Source: Brachybacterium sp. FME24
GTDB taxonomy: Bacteria; Actinomycetota; Actinomycetes; Actinomycetales; Dermabacteraceae
NCBI RefSeq assembly: GCF_014897705.1
Contig: NZ_JABUXV010000030.1
Location: 1 to 34,196 of the forward strand
Reading direction: 5' to 3'
Length of the DNA stretch: 34,196 bases
Part shown: positions 16,342 to 24,092 of the stretch, piece after piece
How positions within the stretch are numbered: the first letter of the stretch is position 1
Layout of the letters: the number at the start of each line of letters is the position of its first letter
Made by a program: the position numbers and the translations under genes
The notes under the pieces: model-generated
What the model was told of the DNA's origin: nothing
Database searches by the model: none
What the model saw: only the letters and a program-made list of their open reading frames with translations

Positions 16342-17190
16342 TCAGCGATGCTCGGGGCGCAGATGTCCGCTTGGGGTGCGCGAAGACGGCAAGGCGTCCG
16401 GCGCGCAGTGCTGTGGGTGGAGTGCGCTGACTCGAGCGGCGCGAACTCCGAGCTCGCGGGAGGGGGTGAGGCGGTTGAGAGCGGCCAGGGCCGCCCGCAG
16501 GTGGGCCGGACCTACCTTCGAGGCTGCAGCGTCATCCGCGGCCAGCTCGGTGAGCAGCGTGATCCGTGAAGCGAGCTCTCTTCGCAGGCCGGAACGTTTG
16601 GGCAAGCACGCCGTGTGCCACGCTCCAAGCCTCCTCAGTAGTGTGTGGTGCTGTCTGAGATGCGCTGCCTCATGGGCGAGAACAGCGGATAGGTAGGAGG
16701 GCGGCAGTGCGTGCTGGACAGCGCGCGAGACGAAAATCGTTGACGGCGTGCCCGGTATAGCCACGGCCACATAGCGCGGGTCCTCGATCTCCACGACGGT
16801 GATGGTGCCCATCTGCCAGGAGTCTGTCCGCCGGCGGGAGAGCAGTTCGGTGATGCTTGGCCGATCGTCATCTTCCTCGCCGAGATCGACCCGGCGCAGC
16901 TGGGTAAGGGACCCCGCGATACCAAGACCTCCGAGCCCGGCCCAGGCGATGAGCGTCAGGGCCAGCCCCTCGATCGGGGCGCCAGCAGAGCTCGTCGACA
17001 GCGACAGCGCGGACGCGACGAGAACGGCCACGATCGTGACGACTAGTCCCAGTGCGCCGGTGAGAGCCCACGCCGCCAGCGCGCGACGCGGACGACGGAT
17101 CTGCCACGTCCCACGAGTGAGAAGACACGCCGAGAGCGGGACCGCGGCGAGGCCTGTCACTAACGGCCCGACGATCGCCCAGATCATCAT
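16342..17190 (-). CDS. M56-family (BlaR1-like) membrane metallopeptidase
   Basis: This 282-aa protein is a membrane zinc peptidase of family M56, which usually senses a signal and relieves BlaI-type repression by cleavage. Three N-terminal hydrophobic segments (about 2-25, 38-63, 75-95) precede a cytoplasmic or membrane-associated catalytic domain with HEAAH in AVLAHEAAHLRQHH near residues 170-183 and a downstream ELAADDAA that likely gives the third zinc ligand. There is no penicillin-binding sensor domain. Its ATG overlaps the stop of the upstream BlaI-type gene (ATGA), so the pair is coupled. It lies directly before the copper operon, which suggests a copper or redox signal rather than a beta-lactam. 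Confidence 0.85.
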   Translation of the reverse strand: MMIWAIVGPLVTGLAAVPLSACLLTRGTWQIRRPRRALAAWALTGALGLVVTIVAVLVASALSLSTSSAGAPIEGLALTLIAWAGLGGLGIAGSLTQLRRVDLGEEDDDRPSITELLSRRRTDSWQMGTITVVEIEDPRYVAVAIPGTPSTIFVSRAVQHALPPSYLSAVLAHEAAHLRQHHTLLRRLGAWHTACLPKRSGLRRELASRITLLTELAADDAAASKVGPAHLRAALAALNRLTPSRELGVRAARVSALHPQHCAPDALPSSRTPSGHLRPEHR

Positions 17191-17570
17191 CGTTCCCGGC
17201 GAGAACGCCGTGAGGTGATCGCATCCATCACCAGATCGAGGTCGGCCTCGGAGAGGTTGTTTGTGAAGGCCATCAGTGCATCCTCGCGGTCCTGGGCGTC
17301 CTCGAGCACCTCGACCATGTCGGCGGCGTGCGCCTGCGCGCTACTGACGGCTGCTTCGAAGGTGACCCGCCGGGGGGAGAGGGCTCGTCGGGTGACCATC
17401 CCTTTCGTCTCGAGCCGGGACAGCACCGTCAGGACCGTGGTCTGGGCGGGTGCGGGGTCATCGAAGGTCACCTGGATCGCGCTGGCACTAAGTGGTGCGG
17501 CGGCGGTCCACAAGGCGCGCATCACCAGAGCCTCTAGCGCTCCGGCAGACCGAGATCTCACACCCGCCAT
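17187..17570 (-). CDS. BlaI/MecI/CopY-family repressor
   Basis: This 127-aa protein has the BlaI winged helix: ALEALVMRALWTA near 11-23, LSASAIQ, and the recognition segment APAQTTVLTVLSRLETKGMVTRR around 38-60, followed by a helical dimerisation tail. ATG 17570 is preferred over an upstream start at 17615 because it matches the family's usual length. Members bind CTACA-N3-TGTAG-like dyads, and two such sites occur nearby (16274-16286, 17655-17667). The second lies 84 bases upstream of its own start, so it may control both itself and the divergent gene. The coupled M56 peptidase probably inactivates it. Confidence 0.88.
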   Translation of the reverse strand: MAGVRSRSAGALEALVMRALWTAAAPLSASAIQVTFDDPAPAQTTVLTVLSRLETKGMVTRRALSPRRVTFEAAVSSAQAHAADMVEVLEDAQDREDALMAFTNNLSEADLDLVMDAITSRRSRRER

Positions 17571-17654
17571 GACCCCACCGCTTCCTGCTGTCTGTACGCC
17601 TGCAGCGTGCCACACGGTATCGCAGCCCAGCGGACTCGCCGCACCCTATTATTT

Positions 17655-17670
17655 CTACGGCGTGTAGAGT
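17655..17670 (+). promoter_or_regulatory. BlaI/CopY-like operator over the -10 of the His/Met-rich gene
   Basis: CTACGGCGTGTAG (17655-17667) is a 13-bp dyad with one mismatched pair. It overlaps the -10 hexamer TAGAGT (17665-17670), which is 8 bases from the GTG start at 17679. The layout mirrors that of the ctaG-copA promoter. Being in the divergent gap, it may also serve the BlaI-type gene. Confidence 0.6.
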
Positions 17671-17678
17671 TCGGGATC

Positions 17679-18311
17679 GTGATTGAGTCTCCCTGGTCCT
17701 TCGTGCTGACCGCCATCTTCCTCGCAACGGCCGTACTCTGCGCACTGCACCTCGCGCAGAGCCATCGCACGCCCGCCGCAGTGACCACCGAGTCCGTGCA
17801 CGCCTCCCACAATGGGCCGATAGCGACGGCAGTGCACGTGAACCACCTCGTGATGAGCCTGGCGATGCTGCTGATGGTGTGGCGACCAGTCGGCACGGCC
17901 GGGACCTGGATTCAGGTCGCCCTCTTCGCGCTCTTTGGCGTTGTGATGCTGCTCGGCCTACCCGCTGTCCACGCCGTGGGTGAGCGTGCCGGAGTGGTCA
18001 GCCACGTGATTCTTAACGCCGCGATGATCTGGATGCTGCTGGCGATGCCGCTGCTGATGGGCCACGCCATGGAAGGTTCTGCCGATGCGCACGCCGGACA
18101 CCACGGCGGCGGTACCGGGGACGAGATGGCGATGGAGATGACCCCGACCCCCGTCTGGGCGGAGGCAGTCAATTGGGGGGCCGTCGTGCTCAGCGCCGTG
18201 ATCGCCGTGTGGTGGCTCGTGCGCCTTCTCCGCGATCCGGCGCACCGCGCCCACTCAGCCTGCCACCTCCTCATGGCCGCAGGCATGGCGCTCATGCTCG
18301 CCCTCATGTGA
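17679..18311 (+). CDS. DUF5134-like membrane protein with His/Met-rich loop
   Basis: This 210-aa membrane protein has about six hydrophobic helices. It resembles DUF5134 proteins, whose function is not known. Between the fourth and fifth helices, at about residues 128-154, lies a loop rich in metal-binding side chains (GHAMEGSADAHAGHHGG, then DEMAMEM). Further His residues occur in the earlier helices. This, the shared operator with ctaG-copA and the location suggest copper binding or transfer at the membrane. The frame is open from 17607, but GTG 17679 follows a -10 element by 8 bases and removes an operator-spanning, Arg-rich prefix. A 6-bp hairpin covers the stop codon (18308-18322). Confidence 0.75.
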   Translation: MIESPWSFVLTAIFLATAVLCALHLAQSHRTPAAVTTESVHASHNGPIATAVHVNHLVMSLAMLLMVWRPVGTAGTWIQVALFALFGVVMLLGLPAVHAVGERAGVVSHVILNAAMIWMLLAMPLLMGHAMEGSADAHAGHHGGGTGDEMAMEMTPTPVWAEAVNWGAVVLSAVIAVWWLVRLLRDPAHRAHSACHLLMAAGMALMLALM

Positions 18312-18356
18312 GCTCAGCTCACGCCACCTCCCCGTCACCGCGAAAGGCCCGACCTG

Positions 18357-19721
18357 ATGGCCACCCAAGCCCCGCCCCGCCCCACCGGAGGCAACACCTC
18401 CCGTCCGCGCCGGCTGCGCGACGAGCTGCGAGAGCTCACCCTCCGCCTGCACTTCTACGTCGGGCTGTTCATCGCTCCGTTCCTCCTCGTCGCCGCCGCG
18501 ACCGGCATCCTCTATGCGCTGACCCCGCAGATCGAACAGGTCGTCTACGACAAGGAACTCCACGCCAGCGCCCCAGCGGGCACAGAGATGGTGCCACTGG
18601 CGCAGCAGATCGAGGCCGCGCAGAGCGAGGTCACCGACGGCACGATCACGCAGATCCGCCCGCCCAAGGACTCCGAGTCCACCACTCGTGTCACGTTTGA
18701 TTCCCCCTCCGCTCGCGAGGATCGGCAGCTCACCGCTTTCGTCGACCCCTACACCGGGGAGGTGACTGGCGTGCTGAACACCTTCGGGGAGTGGCTGCCG
18801 CTGCGGACCTGGTTCGACGATCTCCACCGCAACCTCCATCTCGGTGACGCCGGCCGTTGGTACAGCGAGGTCGCCGCCAGCTGGCTCTGGGTCCTCGCCC
18901 TCAGCGGACTCATCATCTGGGTCACCCGCAAGGTCCGCGCCCGCACCGCCCGCGCCTACCTCCTTCCCCAGCGGAAAGGACCGCAGCGCCAGCGCTCCAT
19001 GAGCCTGCACGCCACCATCGGCGTCTGGGCCGCGATCGGACTGTTCTTCCTCTCCGCCACCGGACTGACCTGGTCCCAGTTCGCGGGCGGCAACTTCAGC
19101 GCGCTGCGTCAGAGCCTGAGCTGGTCAACGCCCTACCTCTCCTCCGAGGCGGCGACCACCACCCCGGTCGCCGAAGCGGAGGTCCCTGCCACCGCGCAGA
19201 GCGTGCTCGACGTGGCCCGTGCCGAGGGCCTGACGGACCCGGTGGCGATCACCCCGAGCACCGACGGAGGGGCGTGGGTGGTCTCCCAGGTGCAGAGGTC
19301 CTGGCCCTTGAAGCAGGACTCCATGGCGATCGACCCCGCCTCAGGAACAGTCGTCGAGACCGTGCGCTTCGCCGACTGGCCCGTCGCCGGGAAGCTCGCC
19401 GAAGCCGGCATCTCCTTCCACATGGGCATCCTCTTCGGCTGGCTCAACCAGCTCCTGCTCATCGCCATCGCAGGAGCCGTCATCACGCTCATCGTCATCG
19501 GGTACCGCATGTGGTGGCGACGCCGCCCCAAGCCACCGCGTACCGGGCTTCCTACCGCTCCCGGGCGCCGGGTCGACACCACCGCGGCCTACGGCATCCT
19601 CATCGCGATCGCCGCAGTCTTCGGCCTCGCACTCCCCCTGCTCGGAGTCACCCTCGTCGCCTTCGTAGCCTTCGACCTCGCCAGAACCATCATCCGGAGC
19701 GCAACCGCTCGGCACGAGTAG
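18357..19721 (+). CDS. PepSY-associated transmembrane protein
   Basis: This 454-aa protein has the architecture of PepSY-TM proteins (PiuB-like, often linked to iron or copper uptake or ferric reduction). A membrane helix lies at about 34-57 (FYVGLFIAPFLLVAAATGIL), an external PepSY domain follows (DPYTGEVTGVLNT near 127-139), and then a helix with HRNLHLG before it, further helices, a second PepSY domain (DPASGTVVETVRF) and C-terminal helices with ISFHMGILFGW. Conserved His residues next to helices may bind haem. The ATG lies 45 bases after the DUF5134-like stop, with GAAAGG upstream, so the two are probably cotranscribed. Its link to copper is by location only. Confidence 0.85.
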   Translation: MATQAPPRPTGGNTSRPRRLRDELRELTLRLHFYVGLFIAPFLLVAAATGILYALTPQIEQVVYDKELHASAPAGTEMVPLAQQIEAAQSEVTDGTITQIRPPKDSESTTRVTFDSPSAREDRQLTAFVDPYTGEVTGVLNTFGEWLPLRTWFDDLHRNLHLGDAGRWYSEVAASWLWVLALSGLIIWVTRKVRARTARAYLLPQRKGPQRQRSMSLHATIGVWAAIGLFFLSATGLTWSQFAGGNFSALRQSLSWSTPYLSSEAATTTPVAEAEVPATAQSVLDVARAEGLTDPVAITPSTDGGAWVVSQVQRSWPLKQDSMAIDPASGTVVETVRFADWPVAGKLAEAGISFHMGILFGWLNQLLLIAIAGAVITLIVIGYRMWWRRRPKPPRTGLPTAPGRRVDTTAAYGILIAIAAVFGLALPLLGVTLVAFVAFDLARTIIRSATARHE

Positions 19722-20075
19722 ACATGAGCTAGAGGTCAACACACCGCATCACTGCCCTCGGCTACGAGCGGAGACCGCCAGCATCGCAGTAGCGACGTGA
19801 AAACAGTGAGATCTGATGCGGACGCCGGATCCGCTGAAATCGGACCCCTGAGGCGCAGGGGGCACTACACGTGGCAACCTGCGACTGCCTAGACTCGCCC
19901 ACGTTGCACCTGACGGACAATGCTCAGACCGAATGCCAGCGTGAATCTTCCGCACATTGCTGAACCTCCGTTGGGTCGATGGAGAGAGTCTAGGACGGAG
20001 CAGTAAGCAGGGTTCTTGGAGATCTGTTCGGTACTATCGCGCTATTCAGTCCAGAACCATGCAAGGAGCACAAGA
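19722..20075. other. Intergenic region before lsr2
   Basis: No supportable gene lies in these 354 bases. The short minus-strand frame at 19749-19955 has no motif or ribosome binding site. The lsr2 promoter must lie here, but I cannot place its -35 and -10 with confidence. Confidence 0.5.
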
Positions 20076-20396
20076 ATGGCGCGCAAGACTCAGGTAATCC
20101 TCACCGACGATACTGACGGCTCGGAAGCCACCGGCACGGTGAGCTTCGCCCTGGATGGCGTCTCTTACGAGATCGACCTCAACGACGACAACGCCCAGCA
20201 GATGCGCGAACAGCTCAGCGAATGGACCAGTAAAGCCCGCCGTGTCGGGGGACGACGTATCCCCGGCACCCGAGGTGTGGGTTCCTCAAGCGATGCTGGC
20301 AAGATTCGCGCCTGGGCGAACCAGAACGGTTACGAGGTCAGCGAACGGGGCCGTATTCCCAAGGAGATCCGCGACGCGTACGACGCAGCGCACTGA
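20076..20396 (+). CDS. Lsr2 nucleoid-associated silencer
   Basis: Lsr2 binds AT-rich DNA and silences foreign genes in Actinobacteria. This 106-aa protein matches the family in length. The N-terminal oligomerisation domain starts MARKTQVILTDD and includes VSFALDGVSYEIDL at about 22-35. The C-terminal DNA-binding domain has KIRAWANQNGYEVSERGRIP, with the AT-hook-like RGR at about residues 92-94. The start is ATG 20076 with AAGGAG at 20063-20068. It is next to the Xer-like recombinase and the cassette region. It may be an island-borne second copy, since the chromosome usually carries one elsewhere; that is inference. Confidence 0.93.
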   Translation: MARKTQVILTDDTDGSEATGTVSFALDGVSYEIDLNDDNAQQMREQLSEWTSKARRVGGRRIPGTRGVGSSSDAGKIRAWANQNGYEVSERGRIPKEIRDAYDAAH

Positions 20397-20436
20397 CCGC
20401 ACCGACCCGTCGAGAGCGGCGCTCAACTGGCTACGA

Positions 20437-21384
20437 CTACTGGCCGGTGAGTAGACGCGCTGCTGACGGCGCTGCGGATGCGGCTCGGAGGTGCGCGGCG
20501 GAGGCTTTGAGGTAGATGCCGGTGGTGGCGATGCTCTCGTGGCCCAGGAGTTGCTGGACCTCGGAGATGGGAACACCAACGTCGACCATCGAGACGGCGT
20601 AGGTGTGGCGGAGCGCATGGGCTGCTTCACCGTCGGGTTTGACGATGCCGGCGCGTGCGTAGAGCCGATTGATCCGGTAGGAGATCGTGTCGCGGGTTAG
20701 TGCTCGGCCATCGGGTCGAATGAGCAGGGGAGTCGTGTCGGCATCGCCTGCGGCGTGCTCTGCCCGCCAGGCCAGGTAGATGTCGATCTGCGCGGCGACG
20801 CCGGGGTCTAAGGGGACGGTGCGTGCCTTGCGGCCTTTGCCGAGCACTCGCAGGGAGGGCTCGTCGCCCGGGCGGTAGTCCAGGAGGCGGAGGCCGGCGG
20901 CCTCGCTCGCGCGCAGTCCGCCGGCCGCCAGGATCAGCACGATCACCACGTCCAGCAGCGGCGCTGCCGGACGCGCCTTGGGGTCCTCGGCCTGCGCTGC
21001 GGCAAGGAGTGCAGAAATCTGGCCATCAGTGAACGCCACCGGCAGGCGTGATGGGGTGCGGGGTGCTTGGATCGCGGCCATAGGGTCTACTGGCAGACGG
21101 GACTCCAGGACGAGGTACCGGCACAGCCCGCGCAGAGTCGTCACCAGGCGACGGCGAGTGGCCGGTGCGAGCTCGGCGTTGTTCATCTCCGCCAGTGCAG
21201 CTTTGATCACCGGCCCCGTAAGGTCCTGCACCCGCACAACGGAGCCCAACTGTGCCTCCAGATAGCGTTTCCACGAGGCAAGATCGCCGCGATAGGCCTT
21301 CGCCGTCTCCACGCTGATCGTGCGACCAACGGCACGCCGCTCAGCGATCCAGTCCCGGGCCGCATCTTCGAAGAACTCGCTCAT
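20437..21384 (-). CDS. Xer-like tyrosine recombinase
   Basis: This 315-aa protein has the size and layout of XerC/XerD. The core-binding domain spans about 5-105. The catalytic residues are R158 (AGGLRASEA), K183 (GKGRKART), H256 and R259 (HALRHTYAVS), H282 (LLGHESIATT) and Y291 (IYLK), so it should be active. It lacks the extra helix region typical of integron integrases as far as I can see. ATG 21384 follows a TAGCGT -10-like hexamer by 6 bases (leaderless). A dif-like site (21436-21463) lies 51 bases upstream, and two more occur at 22875 and 28050, suggesting that this enzyme acts on them. Confidence 0.9.
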   Translation of the reverse strand: MSEFFEDAARDWIAERRAVGRTISVETAKAYRGDLASWKRYLEAQLGSVVRVQDLTGPVIKAALAEMNNAELAPATRRRLVTTLRGLCRYLVLESRLPVDPMAAIQAPRTPSRLPVAFTDGQISALLAAAQAEDPKARPAAPLLDVVIVLILAAGGLRASEAAGLRLLDYRPGDEPSLRVLGKGRKARTVPLDPGVAAQIDIYLAWRAEHAAGDADTTPLLIRPDGRALTRDTISYRINRLYARAGIVKPDGEAAHALRHTYAVSMVDVGVPISEVQQLLGHESIATTGIYLKASAAHLRAASAAPSAARLLTGQ

Positions 21385-21435
21385 CCGCTCACGCTAGAGC
21401 GCGACCCGGCCCCGACCACGACGACACCCCGGCCT

Positions 21436-21463
21436 AGTACGCATAATCTTGATTATGCGCACT
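21436..21463 (+). other. dif-like recombination site 1 (next to the recombinase)
   Basis: This 28-bp site has an 11-6-11 layout: AGTACGCATAA, TCTTGA, TTATGCGCACT. The left arm matches the XerC arm of E. coli dif (GGTGCGCATAA) at 9 of 11 positions, and the right arm is an inverted copy of the same arm (10 of 11). The dyad extends outward to CTAG on each side. TCCCC follows at 21475, as after the other two sites. It sits between the recombinase gene and the first module. Confidence 0.7.
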
Positions 21464-21537
21464 AGACGGGCGGCTCCCCCAAGGCGTCTCCGCTCGTGCG
21501 CCCACTCCGGGGCTGCCGGCCTCGCGGCGGGATCGGA

Positions 21538-21777
21538 TTACGAGATGAGCGTGAGGTACTGCTTGCGGGCGCGCATCGAGTGGATGATCTCCTCGGTGCC
21601 GTCATCCCAGATCAACACCACCAGCTCGAGAAGACGGGCATGAGTGTCGAACCCCAGGCGCAGCTCGCGTTGCGGGTTCTCCTCATCCAGTGGCGCTACG
21701 TAGACCGCAGTGCTGGCCGCGTGAATGGACTCCTCGGGAGCAATGTCGTGCTTGAGCGCTGAGGGCCGGACCCTCAC
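21538..21777 (-). CDS. Small toxin-like protein paired with RHH antitoxin
   Basis: This 79-aa protein is probably the toxin of a small toxin-antitoxin operon. It has a central strand pair, RLLELVVLIWDDGTEEIIHSM, and ends MRARKQYLTLI, a pattern seen in small BrnT-like or RelE-like proteins that follow ribbon-helix-helix genes. I cannot name the family with certainty. GTG 21777 overlaps the antitoxin stop as GTGA, which is why I prefer it to GTG 21789. The pair lies in the first module after the dif-like site and could stabilise it. Confidence 0.65.
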   Translation of the reverse strand: MRVRPSALKHDIAPEESIHAASTAVYVAPLDEENPQRELRLGFDTHARLLELVVLIWDDGTEEIIHSMRARKQYLTLIS

Positions 21778-22025
21778 GCGGTCGTCCACTCTCGCACTGC
21801 TCGACGGATCGCTTCGGAGCGATTCAGGTGCTCGCGATCAGCGCGCTGCATCAGCGAGGAAATCTCTTCGTCGGTGAATCGCACCGGCACAACCTGTGCC
21901 GCTTGCTCACCGCGAGTGGGCCGTCCGCGCTTGCGCAGCTGCTCCACGTCGTAGCCAGCTTCGGCTTCAGCAACCCAGGCATCGACCTGATCCTCGGGGA
22001 CCTCATTACCTTGCATCTTCCTCAT
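21774..22025 (-). CDS. Ribbon-helix-helix antitoxin
   Basis: This 83-aa protein ends in a CopG/MetJ-type ribbon-helix-helix: strand VVPVRFT at about 45-51, helix EEISSLMQRADREHL, then NRSEAIRRAVREW. The N-terminal half is acidic with a basic RKRGRPTRGE linker. ATG 22025 is chosen because a -10-like TACAAT lies 7 bases upstream; the frame is open further, but that part is not family-like. It is the first gene of the operon and overlaps the toxin gene by 4 bases. Confidence 0.78.
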   Translation of the reverse strand: MRKMQGNEVPEDQVDAWVAEAEAGYDVEQLRKRGRPTRGEQAAQVVPVRFTDEEISSLMQRADREHLNRSEAIRRAVREWTTA

Positions 22026-22029
22026 GCCG

Positions 22030-22049
22030 GATATTGTAATACGTATATC
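22030..22049 (-). promoter_or_regulatory. Promoter and operator of the RHH toxin-antitoxin operon
   Basis: An AT-rich island in GC-rich DNA carries GATAT (22030-22034) and ATATC (22045-22049) in inverted order with ATACGTAT inside. The minus-strand -10 TACAAT (22038-22033) is 7 bases from the ATG at 22025, indicating a leaderless message. The dyad is a likely site for autorepression by the RHH antitoxin. Confidence 0.5.
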
Positions 22050-22195
22050 GATGGCATAGCTAGCCCGGGCCATGCGCGACCTAAGCACAATGGGCTGCAC
22101 AAGCCGTCGTTCACCGAGGCGCGCGGCGCACCCGGGGGCGCCCGACCCTGCTGTGGGAGGGCAGCTAAAGCAGCCGCTATGGGCAGATTTCAAGG

Positions 22196-22222
22196 CTGGC
22201 ACTCTCCGGGGGAGAGTGCTAA
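22196..22222 (+). promoter_or_regulatory. CIRCE element (HrcA operator)
   Basis: CTGGCACTC, 9 bases, then GAGTGCTAA closely matches the CIRCE consensus TTAGCACTC-N9-GAGTGCTAA. The right arm is perfect and the left arm differs only in its first three bases. It includes a likely -10 (TAATCT, 22220-22225 region) for the hsp20 gene. Confidence 0.85.
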
Positions 22223-22232
22223 TCTGCTCGCA

Positions 22233-22253
22233 GTTGAGTCGAAGGGACTCAAG
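22233..22253 (+). promoter_or_regulatory. HAIR element (HspR operator)
   Basis: GTTGAGT, 7 bases, then ACTCAAG matches the HspR-binding HAIR consensus CTTGAGT-N7-ACTCAAG with one mismatch. It lies 10 bases after the CIRCE element and 49 bases before the hsp20 start, so HspR and HrcA probably act together. Confidence 0.85.
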
Positions 22254-22302
22254 GTTGGTAGGCCACCATTCCCGGAGGTGGCCGCGACAGGAAGGAGACA
22301 TC

Positions 22303-22734
22303 ATGGCTACCTACGACCCGTTCCGTGAGATGGAGCGTCTCGCGAGCAACTTCCTCGACCCCGGGCGACGGGGCCCTCGGCAGATGCCGATGGACCTGTA
22401 TCGCGCCGGCGATCACTACGTTCTCTCCGCTGACCTGCCGGGCATCGATCCCGGGTCCGTCGATGTCGATGTCGATGGACAGCTGCTGACCATTCGCGCC
22501 GAGCGGACCCTCGCGACCGATGAGCAGGCGCAGTGGATCACCCGCGAGCGCACGGGAGGAACCTTCCTGCGCCAGCTCAGCCTCGGACAGGGACTGGACA
22601 CCGAGCGCATCGCCGCGAGCTACGACAACGGCGTGCTCAGCGTGACGATCCCGATCAGCGAGAAGGCCAAGCCCCGCAAGATCGAGATCACCACGCAGAA
22701 CACTCCCCAGCAGATCGAATCCTCAGCGACCTGA
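22303..22734 (+). CDS. Small heat-shock protein, Hsp20/alpha-crystallin family
   Basis: This 143-aa ATP-independent chaperone holds unfolding proteins in the cytoplasm. The alpha-crystallin domain spans about 30-125. It contains YVLSADLPGIDPGSVDVDVDG and the conserved C-terminal GVLSVTIPI; the short tail has an I-E-I motif that may aid oligomerisation. The start is fixed by GAAGGAG at 22291-22297. The gene is preceded by both CIRCE and HAIR elements and followed by a strong terminator, so it is a self-contained heat-inducible unit. It shares the first dif-bounded module with a toxin-antitoxin pair. Confidence 0.95.
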   Translation: MATYDPFREMERLASNFLDPGRRGPRQMPMDLYRAGDHYVLSADLPGIDPGSVDVDVDGQLLTIRAERTLATDEQAQWITRERTGGTFLRQLSLGQGLDTERIAASYDNGVLSVTIPISEKAKPRKIEITTQNTPQQIESSAT

Positions 22735-22753
22735 TCACTCGATCACCCTCACC

Positions 22754-22789
22754 GAAGGCCCCCGGCTCCCCGCGAAGCCGGGGGCCTTC
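22754..22789 (+). terminator. Hairpin terminator of hsp20
   Basis: A perfect 14-bp stem, GAAGGCCCCCGGCT (22754-22767) with AGCCGGGGGCCTTC (22776-22789), has an 8-base loop, 19 bases after the hsp20 stop. Confidence 0.85.
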
Positions 22790-22874
22790 CGGCGCTCAGG
22801 AAGCCAAACAACCGGAACCGCCGCCCACTTACTCGCGATGATGATCAGCACGGTGCCGAGCTGCGCAAGCAACA

Positions 22875-22902
22875 GGTCCGCATAACTTCGACTATGCGCA
22901 TC
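22875..22902 (+). other. dif-like recombination site 2
   Basis: The 11-6-11 layout is GGTCCGCATAA, CTTCGA, CTATGCGCATC. The left arm matches the E. coli dif XerC arm at 10 of 11 positions; the right arm is its inverted form at 9 of 11. TCCCCGATCG follows at 22915-22924 and recurs after site 3. It has the same orientation as sites 1 and 3. Confidence 0.65.
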
Positions 22903-23084
22903 AGCTTCCGGGGCTCCCCGATCGACCATCCCCCACCCGCAGCGGAGCGACGGATGGGTTGCCGAGGACGACAGGCGTGGAGATTAACGTACGGCGCGGC
23001 GAGGCGCCGGTGTCGTACGGATCACCTCAACTCGAGGCCTACCTGTGGTCAGAGCCGCGTCCATGCGCGACATATACTCATGTC

Positions 23085-24092
23085 ATGCGAATGATTCCCA
23101 TTACCCGTATGGCTGTGGTGGCATCTGTTGTGGTGCTCGCGGCTTGCAGTTCCCCCTCGGCCGACCCCTCCTCTGATGACAGCGTGGCAGCGGCTCAGCT
23201 GACCAGCTGCGGGCTTGAACTGGCGTTCGATCGCGTGCCCACGCGTGCGGTCACGCTGGAGCAGGGATCGACCGAGATGATGTTGGCGCTCGGGCTTGGT
23301 GACTCGATGGCGGGTACCAGCTACCTGACTGACGCTGTCGCGCCGGAGTTCGCAGATGCTTATGAGCAGATCCCGGTACTGGCCGATCAGTACCCGACGG
23401 CGGAGCAGCTTCGCGGGGCGGATCCGGACTTTGTCTACTCGATGCGGGCCTCTGCGTTTGCCCCCGATGCGGTGGGAGAACGCAGCGAGTTGCGTGACCT
23501 GGAGGTCCCGGCGTATCTGTCGTCGAACGACTGCGAGGACCCGAACTTGGTCTCTGCCGAAGGAGGCTTCGAGCAGATCTTCGCTGAGGTGACCGATATC
23601 GCGACGATCTTCGATGTGGCCGACCGGGGCGAGGATCTGATCGACGCGCAGCAGGAGGTTTTGGATCAGGTGGCTGCCTCGGCTCAGGCTCTGGACGGGG
23701 TGGAGGTGGCCTGGATCTACTCCACTATTAACGGCGCTCCCATCGTGGCCGGAAATGCCGGCCTACCGCAGACGATGACCGAGCTCGCCGGCGCCGAGAA
23801 CGCCTTCGATGATCTGGACGCCCAGTGGACCGAGACCAGCTGGGATCAGATCTCCCAGCGTGATCCTGATGTGCTGGTGTTGGCTGACCTCTCTCGCGGC
23901 CTGGACGGCGACAGCGCACAGGACAAGATCAAGACCCTGCGTGCTGACCCGGTCACCGCGCAGCTCGCTGCGGTGCGGGAGGACCGGATGGTCGCGATCC
24001 CAGCTACCGAGATGGATCCGTCCGTGCGAAGCATCAATGCGCTGGAGACGTTGTCAGAAGCATTGGTCGAGCTTGAGGGGGCTCACCGATGA
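23085..24092 (+). CDS. ABC importer binding lipoprotein (metallophore or F420-0-type)
   Basis: This 335-aa lipoprotein is a FecB/BtuF-type (cluster A-II) binding protein. A signal peptide ends at a lipobox near VLAACSS. Motifs TLEQGSTEMMLALGLGDSMAGTS, PVLADQYPTAEQL and DPDVLVLADLS follow the fold with its long central helix. From memory, it most resembles the actinobacterial subgroup annotated as putative F420-0 transporter binding proteins, though siderophore or cobalamin loads are equally possible. ATG 23085 follows a -10 TATACT by 6 bases (leaderless); an ATG at 23091 would shorten it by two residues. The gene starts the second module and overlaps the methyltransferase gene (ATGA). No DtxR-type box is visible upstream. 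Confidence 0.82.
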   Translation: MRMIPITRMAVVASVVVLAACSSPSADPSSDDSVAAAQLTSCGLELAFDRVPTRAVTLEQGSTEMMLALGLGDSMAGTSYLTDAVAPEFADAYEQIPVLADQYPTAEQLRGADPDFVYSMRASAFAPDAVGERSELRDLEVPAYLSSNDCEDPNLVSAEGGFEQIFAEVTDIATIFDVADRGEDLIDAQQEVLDQVAASAQALDGVEVAWIYSTINGAPIVAGNAGLPQTMTELAGAENAFDDLDAQWTETSWDQISQRDPDVLVLADLSRGLDGDSAQDKIKTLRADPVTAQLAAVREDRMVAIPATEMDPSVRSINALETLSEALVELEGAHR

